A stretch of DNA of 24,204 bases from Pigoraptor chileana (lineage: Eukaryota > Opisthokonta > Filasterea), in the NCBI GenBank assembly GCA_943704495.1, contig CALSCR010000900.1, forward strand, positions 1-24,204. Reading direction: 5' to 3'. Positions 1 to 7,713 of this stretch are shown one piece after another. Within the stretch, counting starts at the first letter, position 1; each line of letters starts with the position of its first letter. The notes under the pieces are model-generated. The model was not told where the DNA came from. It searched no databases and saw nothing but the letters and a program-made list of their open reading frames with translations. The position numbers and the translations under genes are program-made.

Positions 1-100
1 CTCACAATTTGAAATTTTGTGGAAGGACTCAAATAAATGAGATGATAAATTTGAAAGTTGGCGCGGGGCGTGCATGGACTCTTGACCGGCTGGCGCGCAT

Positions 101-101
<1 letters not shown>

Positions 102-145
<44 letters not shown>
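102..145. repeat. (CA)n dinucleotide microsatellite
   Basis: A perfect CA/TG run of about 22 units, followed by a short impure tail to about 150. The rest of the stretch 1-393 holds no gene I can support. Open frames there are only translations of the repeat (poly His-Thr or poly Cys-Val). Confidence 0.95.
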
Positions 146-150
<5 letters not shown>

Positions 151-393
151 AGCAGATGCGCGCGCGCACTTCTGATGCCAGACGCACCGTGACCAATGTG
201 CAGCGACTGCGGCTCACAGACATGCAAACGGTAAGACTCAATGGACGATGCAACTCTGTACGATTGCAGCCCTGCGTTCAATCAATTGCGCGGGAAGAAT
301 AAGGACAACTGGGCAAAGATGTCTTTTTGAAATTCAAATTGTGACGGTTTGGTCGTTCAAGTGCATCCAACGGCAACGTGGAAGATTCGCTGT

Positions 394-1339
394 ATGAGAA
401 AAACGTCTGAACGTGAAAGCACTCGCCCAGCACTACGCGCAGCTCCTACGTAAGTCCGCAACTCAGCACGGCGACCAACAGGCGAGACCTGTCCGCGTTG
501 AGCCCACCGCCTTGCGTCGATCGCCGTTCGACTTCCTCGGGAAACATTTCGCCTGTCCGAACGAAATGTCACTCAACGAGTTGGAAAAACATGTGCGGCA
601 AACGTCACCAGAACCCTCCATCGAGCTCGCTGCAGCCCGAAAACTCGATCTGTCTGAGGATCCCGTGTCTGCGGAAAGAAACGAGAACGACATTGCGTGT
701 GGCAATGCGTTCCCGGATTATCGTTGTGAGGAAAGTTTAGATGATGCTTCGCTTTTCTCCTCGACTTCTCCTCGCCGATCCATGGCTGGTGATAATGATT
801 CGTGCGGTTGGAGCGAGAGTGATTACGACGATGTGTGCGACGAACGAGAAGAAACCGCACGACTTGACGCATTGAGACAGATCATTCTCAGGTCGGAGGC
901 ACCTGCTTTGAACGCAAGGCAGTCAGAACACAATCAGAATCCCAGTGGACCCCGAATCTCACGCCTTGGAGTACCACGCGCAACAATTCTTGCACGCGTC
1001 GACGGGTCGACGAAGGCGTCGCTCGTGCGCTGCAACGTAAGTTCTGCATTGCGCGTGACCCGGATAGCAGGACCAGCGGACGACCTCGCGGCCGCTTTGT
1101 CGCACAGTGGATCTCAAGAAAACGATGCAGCACTTGGGAATGCGTCGCCAGTGTCTCACTCTGAAGACAAAACGCAGGCGCCTTTTGGCAAGTCTGTGGC
1201 GCAGCGAAGGGAGGGCGTGCGATTGCGGGAAAGCCCGTCGTCAATGGAGCAGCTCAGCAAACGCATGAAGGTCAGGGTCGTGTCGGATGGCGAGCTCGCG
1301 CGGCCAAAGGCACGAACAGCACTCTCATTTGTCTTCTGA
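394..1339 (+). CDS. Unknown acidic, Ser-rich protein; 5' end unresolved
   Basis: I do not recognise this protein. The frame is open from about 398 to the TGA at 1337-1339, about 310 residues. It looks coding: an acidic Ser/Asp/Glu patch (DNDSCGWSESDYDDVCDERE), a conserved-looking core (RISRLGVPRATILARVDGST) and a basic C-terminus. No catalytic motif, membrane span or signal peptide is visible, so an intrinsically disordered nuclear or regulatory protein is a guess. The long frame has no ATG before 566. Either translation starts at 566 (about 257 aa), or a first exon 394-449 (ATG at 394, good GTAAGT donor at 450) splices in. The only acceptor that keeps frame nearby is at 486, a 37-nt intron, shorter than any other here. 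The start is therefore uncertain; the body from 566 is better supported. Confidence 0.55.
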
Positions 1340-1998
1340 TCGATTTTACCGTCGATCTGCTGTCAAACTCGCGGCAGAGACGGAGATGCTTTCCATCGTC
1401 ATCCGCTGGCCCTTCGCACCGCGCACGCACGCGCTGCCTGTCCGCCAAAACGTCAGATGTCCGATGTCTGCGGGCTGCGGCACCCTTGCTTGTCTTGTCA
1501 TTGTTCCGCTTCACTTAGCGTCGTTTGCGCGTCTCCATTTTTCTCTCTCGAACTTTGCACCATTTTTTTGTGCGTTTTCTGCCGTTGCTCAGTCTTTTAC
1601 ATGTCTATCGAGTGAACTCATTGCCGCTTGCGTTCGTTCTGATTGTAACTTTTTGTGCAGACGCACACCCACCCACCCACAAACACTTCCTCCAAAACAC
1701 TCGTCATTCGCACTGCCGTGCAATTCGCCTACTATGCGTCGTTGCTGCGTTGTCTGCGCGCCTCATTGTACCACCACCACCACCCCGGCTGGAGTAAATT
1801 CTACCGACTGATACTGAAACAAGCGGCACTCCACATCGCCATTGCCATTTTCATACATGTATCCGGAATCAGCGCAGCCGATCTTTTTTACACAGACATG
1901 TAGAGGGCGATAATTCCAAGTCAGCGCCCGAAGTGTGATTTGAGAAAAAACGGATGCAATTACAAAAAGGAGCGACTCAAATTTGCGGCGCGTGCACA
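1340..1998. other. Intergenic / convergent 3' ends
   Basis: About 660 nt between the convergent unknown gene on the left and the small coiled-coil gene on the right. It holds T-rich stretches (about 1530-1580) and short runs such as CCACCCACCCAC and ACCACCACCACC. Overlapping open frames exist on both strands but none has recognisable protein character. Confidence 0.5.
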
Positions 1999-2405
1999 TC
2001 AGTAGGCAGCGCTGTGCGCTGCTGGTGAGAACCTGTGATCTGTGAGGCGCGCGAGAGCCATTCGTTCTGCATGGCACCCCATCCGCGTCATTTGGAGGCA
2101 CAACTATGTCAGTTTCACTCCCTTTCAGATGTGCGCGTTTCGGCAACACGACACCAGTCAACTCACCCATATTTCGGACACAGCCAGCATTCCTTCCTGA
2201 TATTCGCCAAGAGCCGCGCAGTTCTGTCGAAAGCGAGCGACTTCGCCTTCCAAACGCGCCACTTCTTGGTGCAGATCTGCGCGACCAGGCAGGCAGGGGA
2301 AACCTCTTATAGATGGCATTTTGCGAACATAAGACAAATTTACGCACATTAAACTAAAACCACAATGCAGCAGGAATTACACTGACCTTGCAGAAGCGAA
2401 TCCAT
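1999..2405 (-). CDS. Small coiled-coil protein, about 77 aa (3 exons, last tentative)
   Basis: The ATG at 2405 opens a 19-nt exon (2387-2405, MDSLLQ) with donor GTCAGT. Exon 2 (2167-2276) begins after ACCEPTOR-type GCGCAG and completes a codon to give DLHQEVARLEGEVARFRQNC, a clear amphipathic coiled coil, and ends at a strong GTGAGT donor. The two exons join in frame for 43 codons. Exon 3 is uncertain. An acceptor at 2104-2105 gives exon 1999-2103 with a stop and a 77-aa product. Other acceptors nearby (for example before 2066) also stay open. I do not recognise the family. Small coiled-coil proteins of this kind often belong to multi-subunit complexes (BLOC/BORC, kinetochore, Swi5-type repair factors), but none could be matched. 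An E2F-like cluster lies 70-110 nt upstream, which hints at cell-cycle regulation. Confidence 0.5.
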
Positions 2406-2475
2406 GTTGCTTGAACAACCAATAATGCATTCCGACGATGATGATACTATGTGATGCTATTTGTGAAGGCGACAA

Positions 2476-2532
2476 TTTCCCGCGCGAAACCAATTCAAAC
2501 CCCGTGACGCGGGAAATGCGATTCCCGAAAAC
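2476..2532. promoter_or_regulatory. E2F-like site cluster with CCAAT box
   Basis: A near-palindrome TTTCCCGCGCGAAA (2476-2489) holds two opposed E2F-type half sites. It is followed by CCAAT (2490-2494), an inverted GCGGGAAA (2509-2516) and a weaker TTCCCGAAAA (2523-2532). The cluster lies 71-127 nt upstream of the small coiled-coil gene ATG (2405, minus strand). E2F/DP binding to TTTSSCGC is established in plants and animals. Its use here is inferred from motif density and position only. Confidence 0.45.
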
Positions 2533-3188
2533 TCGCGACAAATTTATTGAACCTGCACGTGAGCAACCTCCGGACATTTAGGGTGAGACGCAGGAGTGTC
2601 ACTCATGCGACACTAAGCAATTCCCGGGCAGCACTACAGTTGCATTCACTGCCGGTCAAAAGCACCCATAGAGAGTCTGCTGGACCGTCGCAGATGTATA
2701 TCTATCGTGGTGGATGCAATTGTGTAGGCATTGATGGTGTGGCCGTGTCGCGTGGTCGCTTCTCGAACTTTCCCAATTTTCCTGTTGGGCATTTCCACTA
2801 AAGCGCGTTGTTGCATTACCGGCCGGGCCAAATTGATTCGCGAATTCTTAGTTAGTTTTGTGTATAGGGGGTGTGCCGATTAGTCTTTGTGGAGGCGTCT
2901 GGTGCATCACTCCGCATGGGAGTGGCACAAACTGCGTGAGTGTGGTGTGTGCGTATGTGGCTGCTTGGAATGCCGCGCGTGCACATTTGCACATTTTCAG
3001 ACGACGTCCTCTCATCACGCCACATAAGATTCTGCAAGCGGAGCCCCTGCAGCATGATACACGCCAAACTCCCTTTCAGAGTAAAACCTTCTCCAAATTT
3101 TTGTGGGGGAGGATATCATTTGCATATACATAGCCATTCGTTGGACTTTGTGCGTGTATTCTGAAGGAAGGAATCTCGCCGTCTTATC
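2533..3188. other. Intergenic / 5' flank of the lectin gene
   Basis: About 650 nt between the E2F-like cluster and the ERGIC-53-like start codon. Short open frames are present on both strands but none has protein character or a plausible splice partner. No RNA gene was recognised. The promoter and 5' UTR of the downstream plus-strand gene must lie here. Confidence 0.5.
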
Positions 3189-5875
3189 ATGAGTATCATT
3201 ATGCAAAAGAGAATGAAATCGGGGCGCACGTGTTTATTGTTTGTGTTGGTCCTTGCGCACATGTGGGTACCGGGCGTTTTGGCACTGAACGGGCCTGCCC
3301 CAGTCGCCCAACACCTCGAGTATGAAGCCAGGCACAGTTTCAAGAGCCCCAATATCATCGGCCCAAGTGGCACGATCCCCCATTGGCGGTTTTCAGGAAG
3401 TGCGTCGTGTTGGCCATAATGCTGTTTCGGTGAAGCCGAGTTTGAGTTTGTTGCTCCGCCTCACTTGCTGTGCTTTGCATTGTTGGGATGGTACCACACA
3501 CACACTCACCTTTGATCCTATCGTGCGATGTAGGCGTCGTTTTAAGCGATTCATCGGTAAGGCTATGCCCAGCCATCACAAACATGCGCGGGCTGCTGTG
3601 GAACACACGCCCATACTCGGCGCAACACTGGCAGGTGGAGCTCGGCCTGCAAATCACCGCCCCAAACAAAATGGTGGGCAGTGCTGTGGCGCGCCTGGGT
3701 GCACCCTGATGTCGTTCTCGCATCTTGTGTGTGACTTCTGGCCCTCGATAAACTGACTTAGCGTCCACTTTTCCACATCCGTTGGTTGATAGGGACACGG
3801 AAGCGGCCTTGCCCTTTGGTACACGCGGGAACCAGTAAGAGAAGGCCCCGTAGCTGGTGCTGCCGCGCGGTTTGCGGGTCTTGCAGTTGTCCTGAATACG
3901 ACCTCCGACAAGGAAAATGTGGGTGACCATCCCAATACTGCCTCTCTCATTCCATTGCACCAGAGCTTGCTGTCCAAATTCTCGGCAACATGGCCCCTTT
4001 TGCATCCCAATAAAATCCATCTTTATGCACTCCAGGGTCCCGTGCGCATCCAGATCATCCTCAGCTCCGGCGAGTCTGTGTACGACCCGCGCGACCCCAG
4101 TGCGGGCGCTGCCGGTATTGCATTGATCGCCGAGTGCGTGAAGGACATGGCTGTGTTTGCGGGGAGCAAGGGGCATGCCCGCCTCGTACTGACGTATCAC
4201 GACCATCGACTCCAGGTGAGGCATTGTGCAGGTCAATTTCAAGGTTCAGTGGAATGGTATTGCGCAAGGATTTTTCGAAGTATTCACCAACAAAGCATCC
4301 ACTTGTTCAATATGTGTCCTCGTGCGTCATGTTGCGCGGCTATTTTGGGTCGTTTGCATGCGCACAGCTTGCCGTGTCGTCGTCAGCAGATGCGCCAATG
4401 ACAACCGAGCCATGCCTCGTCAAGGAGGAAGTGGACTTGCCGCCAGTCGGCTACTTCGGCCTCTCTGCATCGACGGCACCGCAACGCGTTGGTTCGTCTT
4501 TTTTGTTGACTGTGCGTTCGCATCTGTCCGATCCCCGAATAGCAGCTCTTCTCTGATATCCCACACCCTTTTCTTTTTCCTTCCTTCTACTATAAATAAC
4601 AAATAATAGATGCATTCGACGTGATGGCATTCGTCACGTATCGCCTTGACAAATCTTCTGATCCCCCGGTAGGTGTTATCCCTCCTGCCTACCTCCCTGC
4701 CCGTGAGCGTGTGGACTCATGGAAACAATCCTCACATACACAGCCGCCGAGGGACGTGCTTGGCGATGCGGACGAATTTGGCGATCGCAACAAGGCCGGT
4801 AGCAGCGACTTAGAACAGTCTGTGCCTGCCGCGGAGCAAGTGGGGGCCGCTGACTCTGCTGTGCCGAGCCAACCGATGCAAGGCACGCTACTCAATGGTG
4901 GGGCAGGGGTGCGTGACGCCCTCGCAGATGCGGTGCGGCGCATTGAGGACAGGTTGTCCTCCATTGCGTCTGGAGTTCGCATGGGCGGACGGAATACACG
5001 TGCGGTGGCCATGGGAGTGGCGCCTGCTGCGGGTAGTGCTGGGGACAGCGCGGGACAGACGGGCGGATCGGATGCCGATGACCTGCAGAGAATGGACGAT
5101 CGTGTGGTGCAGGAGACTCCCGACGACGACACTGCACATCCGGAAAGCATGGACCCGATGTATGCCCGCATGCTTCGATCGCTGGGGTGAGTGCCAATGC
5201 ACGTGCTTTGGCTGCATTTCTGTCGCTTATGCCCTTCCTTTTGGCACTGACGGCTCGCGGACTCCATCATACTCGCACGTTCTCCAGGGGGGACGTTGCT
5301 CGTCTATCTCACGCATCTATTGAGCGCCTTGATGCCATCCACGCGCTAGTGGCGCAGCTTCACGAAGAAAGTGATCGCGCTCTCGATGCTGTGTCCTCGC
5401 GACTCACGGACGTTGCTGATGCTGTGCAGCGTGCGCCAACAACCGAAGCCAAGCAAGCGTCTCCGGCAGACGCCACTGTCGCCATCGCAATGAAAAACAT
5501 CCAACAGCAAATGGAAAAACTCAACTCAAAACTTGATGTGAGTGCGATGTCGCCATACGTTTCATGTATTATGCGTATAGCGCACACCAATAACGTGAAT
5601 ATTCTCCCACACGTACGCAGACGATGGCGCCGGTGGTGCGGTCTGCGTCTGAATTGCGAGGACACATTGTGGCCATGAGAGAGGAGATACGCCGCGACAT
5701 GGCTGAACTGCAGGGTGCTTTGCAGGCACAGCGCTCGGCGGGCAGTCGCCAGGCGGCGCACGAGCTGGCGTCATGGGCTGGCTCCCTTGCCATGGTGGCC
5801 GTTTGCGCCATGGCTGCTGTCGGCTCGTATGCTCTCTACAAGCGCAAGGCCGAAAGCGCAAAAAAATTCCTCTGA
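3189..5875 (+). CDS. LMAN1: ERGIC-53/LMAN1-like L-type lectin cargo receptor
   Basis: Type I membrane protein that recycles between ER and Golgi and carries cargo glycoproteins. Exons: 3189-3399, 3534-3673, 3793-3918, 4036-4215, 4368-4491, 4610-5186, 5288-5537, 5621-5875; all phases agree, 620 aa. Seen: signal peptide (first ~33 residues), then the lectin fold with family landmarks (HSFKSPNIIGPSGTIPHW; SGLALWYTREPVREGPV; LVLTYHDHRL; PPVGYFGLSAST; AFDVMAFVTYRL). A roughly 190-residue low-complexity Ser/Asp/Gly-rich luminal stretch follows, then coiled-coil stalk, a membrane span near residues 591-608 and a 12-residue tail ending KKFL. That tail is a KKxx COPI retrieval signal (animal ERGIC-53 ends KKFF). 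Odd: the calcium and mannose residues look replaced, and the stalk is longer than the usual ~510-aa protein. The last exons confirm ERGIC-53 type rather than VIP36. Confidence 0.9.
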
Positions 5876-5970
5876 TTGTCTGCGATCGACTCTAGATGCC
5901 CTTTGGTGGCGATAAACGCAGCATCGATGCACTTTTGCTACATCGGGAAATGTATCCAGGCACTCCGTTA

Positions 5971-5984
5971 CCCCCCCCCCCCCC
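5971..5984. repeat. C14 homopolymer
   Basis: Fourteen consecutive C residues in the 278-nt gap between the convergent ends of the lectin gene (stop at 5875) and the CHTOP-like gene (stop at 6154). The exact length is prone to sequencing error. Nothing else was recognised in 5876-6153. Confidence 0.9.
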
Positions 5985-6153
5985 GTGAGCCACCAGCGCA
6001 ATACAGCCCATATGCCACAAAAATTAGCACAGCCCGACTGACCATTGACTGAATGCAACCAGTGTCAATTCAATTAACAACACAGGGCGTATTTACAGCG
6101 GAACGCAGGCGCGGGGACGCAACAGACAAAATCAATCAAATGGACAGAGCCTC

Positions 6154-6744
6154 CTACTGCTGGGCCTCGGTCGCACCGCCGTCCTCCTTGTCGGCATCAA
6201 GCATGTACGAATCGAGGTCCGCATCGAGCCGTGACTTAGCATACGACGGATCCTTCATCATATACTCGTCCATCTCCTTGTCGAGATCTTCCTTAGACGA
6301 CGGCTGACCACGCGCAGCACCACCGCGACCACCGCGACCACCGCGACCTCCCCTTGCACCCCTTGCACCCCTTGCACCCCTTGCTCCGCCACGCGCCGTC
6401 GCCGCCGCAACAGCCGCCCTCGCACCCTTGGTGGCCGCGACGACTGCCCGCCCGCGCCCGCCACGCGCAGTCACAACGACGGTTGCAAGCGCACGGCCGC
6501 CCCGCACATCCGACCGCGCAGAGGGCGTCTCACGGCGCGCGTTCACTATTTCCTGGCGGGAAACGCGACGCACGGCCTGTGCGACGACGGCGCGCTGCTG
6601 CTTGCCCTGCTGGGACGTTGGCCGGCCGCGGATGGACGAGAATCTAGGGCACGAGACCGATCGTTTGTGAAGCGTGTGAGTCAGCCGCAGTGCCAGTAAC
6701 AGCTTACGTGTGTGATCCACGCGGGTTTCGGAATGCACCACCAT
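6154..6744 (-). CDS. CHTOP: CHTOP/FoP-like Gly-Arg-rich mRNA export factor
   Basis: The C-terminus carries the FoP duplication: two copies of the LDxxLDxYM-type motif (LDKEMDEYMMKDP and LDADLDSYMLDAD). In CHTOP and ALYREF this motif binds the helicase UAP56/DDX39B within TREX. It is preceded by an RG/RGG tract (about 6300-6470 on the minus strand), a typical target of arginine methylation by PRMT1. No RRM is present, which argues for CHTOP rather than ALYREF. The ORF ends at the TAG/TAA-type stop just before 6154. The start is uncertain: the frame has ATGs at 6744 (about 196 aa, used here) and 6786. A good donor (GTAAGC, 6720) and an acceptor (CCCTAG, 6657) could remove 64 nt, but then no in-frame ATG remains. 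The region from 6655 down to 6154 is secure. Confidence 0.75.
   Translation of the reverse strand: MVVHSETRVDHTRKLLLALRLTHTLHKRSVSCPRFSSIRGRPTSQQGKQQRAVVAQAVRRVSRQEIVNARRETPSARSDVRGGRALATVVVTARGGRGRAVVAATKGARAAVAAATARGGARGARGARGARGGRGGRGGRGGAARGQPSSKEDLDKEMDEYMMKDPSYAKSRLDADLDSYMLDADKEDGGATEAQQ
6318..6385. repeat. Coding 9-nt minisatellites (GAR and GGR repeats)
   Basis: Plus strand shows about three to four copies of CACCGCGAC-type 9-mers (about 6321-6350), then about four copies of CCTTGCACC (about 6350-6385). On the minus strand these encode Arg-Gly-Gly and Gly-Ala-Arg triplets of the CHTOP-like protein. Both are tandem in-frame units, so copy number can vary without shifting the frame. 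Confidence 0.85.
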
Positions 6745-6758
6745 AAGATAACAGTAAA

Positions 6759-6770
6759 TTCGCGCGAAAA
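6759..6770. promoter_or_regulatory. E2F-like palindrome in a bidirectional start region
   Basis: TTCGCGCGAAAA matches the TTTCGCGC E2F half-site in both orientations. It lies between the likely ATG of the CHTOP-like gene (6744, minus) and the ATG of the 186-aa ORF (6770, plus). Either 5' leaders are very short or the true starts differ. Function is inferred from the motif alone. Confidence 0.35.
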
Positions 6771-7330
6771 TGCCACACACAAACAACGAATCCCAAGGGT
6801 CGACAGCGAGCGCCCGAGGTCCTCAACAGCGATTTCAGACGACGCCGACGCCTCAGTTCATGCAACCCAACACAGACACTCCAACGTACATGACCCGAGA
6901 GATTGCAACTGCAATACTGATCCAACCGACAATGGCTGTGAATCGGCAAACAAATCATTGCGCCTCACTAACGAGCCACATGACAAGTCCAGCGATGCCG
7001 CCAGTCGTCACGCCAAGAAGGATAAAACTGATTCAACGACCGCGGAGGAGCGGCGGTATTGCACACATTTGCTCACCGCTCGTTCAAAGGGACCGACGAG
7101 GTGCTCTTCAGATGAAGCGCCTTTGGGGCATCGCCAATAGCCTTGCGACCCGACATCTTGTGGGAGAAGAAAGCAAACGTACGATAAGATCTGAAGTCAG
7201 CGAGTTCATCGATCAGATGAGTGTTCTGGGCGTGAATACGCGCGATGCTTGCACTGCATTAAGCAGAAATGCCCCCTCACCTTGGAACTCAATTCAGGAT
7301 AAAAGAGGGTGCGAGATAGTGATCGTATGA
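6770..7330 (+). CDS. Unknown 186-aa protein, Gln/Thr/Pro-rich N-terminus
   Basis: I do not recognise this protein. One uninterrupted frame runs from ATG 6770 to the TGA at 7328-7330. The first ~90 residues are rich in Gln, Thr, Pro and Met and look disordered. The second half is more ordered in character (RLWGIANSLATRHLVGEESK and SEVSEFIDQMSVLGVNTRDA). A canonical AATAAA (7508-7513) sits about 180 nt after the stop, consistent with a plus-strand transcript ending here. A competing plus-strand frame (6712-7140) overlaps but is Asp/His/Ser-rich and less protein-like. No signal peptide, membrane span or known motif is visible. The C-terminus may be altered by an unseen intron. Confidence 0.5.
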   Translation: MPHTNNESQGSTASARGPQQRFQTTPTPQFMQPNTDTPTYMTREIATAILIQPTMAVNRQTNHCASLTSHMTSPAMPPVVTPRRIKLIQRPRRSGGIAHICSPLVQRDRRGALQMKRLWGIANSLATRHLVGEESKRTIRSEVSEFIDQMSVLGVNTRDACTALSRNAPSPWNSIQDKRGCEIVIV

Positions 7331-7713
7331 TGCACCAGAGCACTACTCAAAAGCACAGTGCTTCTGGGATGTCGTATGGATGGCGGCGGCACGGATGATG
7401 GAGGCGATGGAGGATGGATGCGATGGAGGATGGATGAAGGCTCTTTGTGAAGTTGCGGATGGTTGGATGCTTTGATGTTTGCGCGGGAGTGGATTTCAAA
7501 ACATTCCAATAAATAAGCGTGCTCTCGGCTAATCTCCCCAGCACGTGCAGTCACTGATCGAAGTGGTACCTGATGGCTCGGCTACGCTCTCACTGGCAAT
7601 CGGTTGAGTCTCACTCGAGTCATTAAAGCGTGGGATACGGAAGGAGCTGCCAATGGACACTTTCCCGCGGAACACGAAACAATGCCAGTGAGGGTCTAGC
7701 GACTGCATAGACC
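7331..7713. other. Intergenic with AATAAA and PDCD2 5' flank
   Basis: 383 nt without a gene I can support. It contains a GGATG-rich tract (about 7370-7436) and an AATAAA (7508-7513) likely serving the upstream ORF. Minus-strand frames here (His/Pro/Ser-rich) are translations of the purine-rich tract. The PDCD2 promoter must lie in the right part. Confidence 0.5.
7405..7436. repeat. 16-nt tandem duplication in GGATG-rich tract
   Basis: Two perfect tandem copies of CGATGGAGGATGGATG (7405-7420 and 7421-7436) within a longer imperfect GATGGA-type purine-rich tract starting near 7376. Confidence 0.85.

Noticed and set aside
9-302. 97-aa and 74-aa frames across the CA repeat
   Set aside because: Translations of a microsatellite (poly His-Thr and poly Cys-Val) with no other support.
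1763-2347. 194-aa open frame on the minus strand
   Set aside because: It crosses two likely introns of the small coiled-coil gene and reads its exon 2 in the wrong frame.
4216-4231. 16-nt GT-AG intron in the lectin gene
   Set aside because: Too short to splice; using the acceptor at 4367 instead gives LQLAVSSSADAP and matches family spacing.
3355-4242. 295-aa open frame on the minus strand
   Set aside because: It spans exons and introns of the plus-strand lectin gene and has no protein character; the plus-strand exons match a known family.
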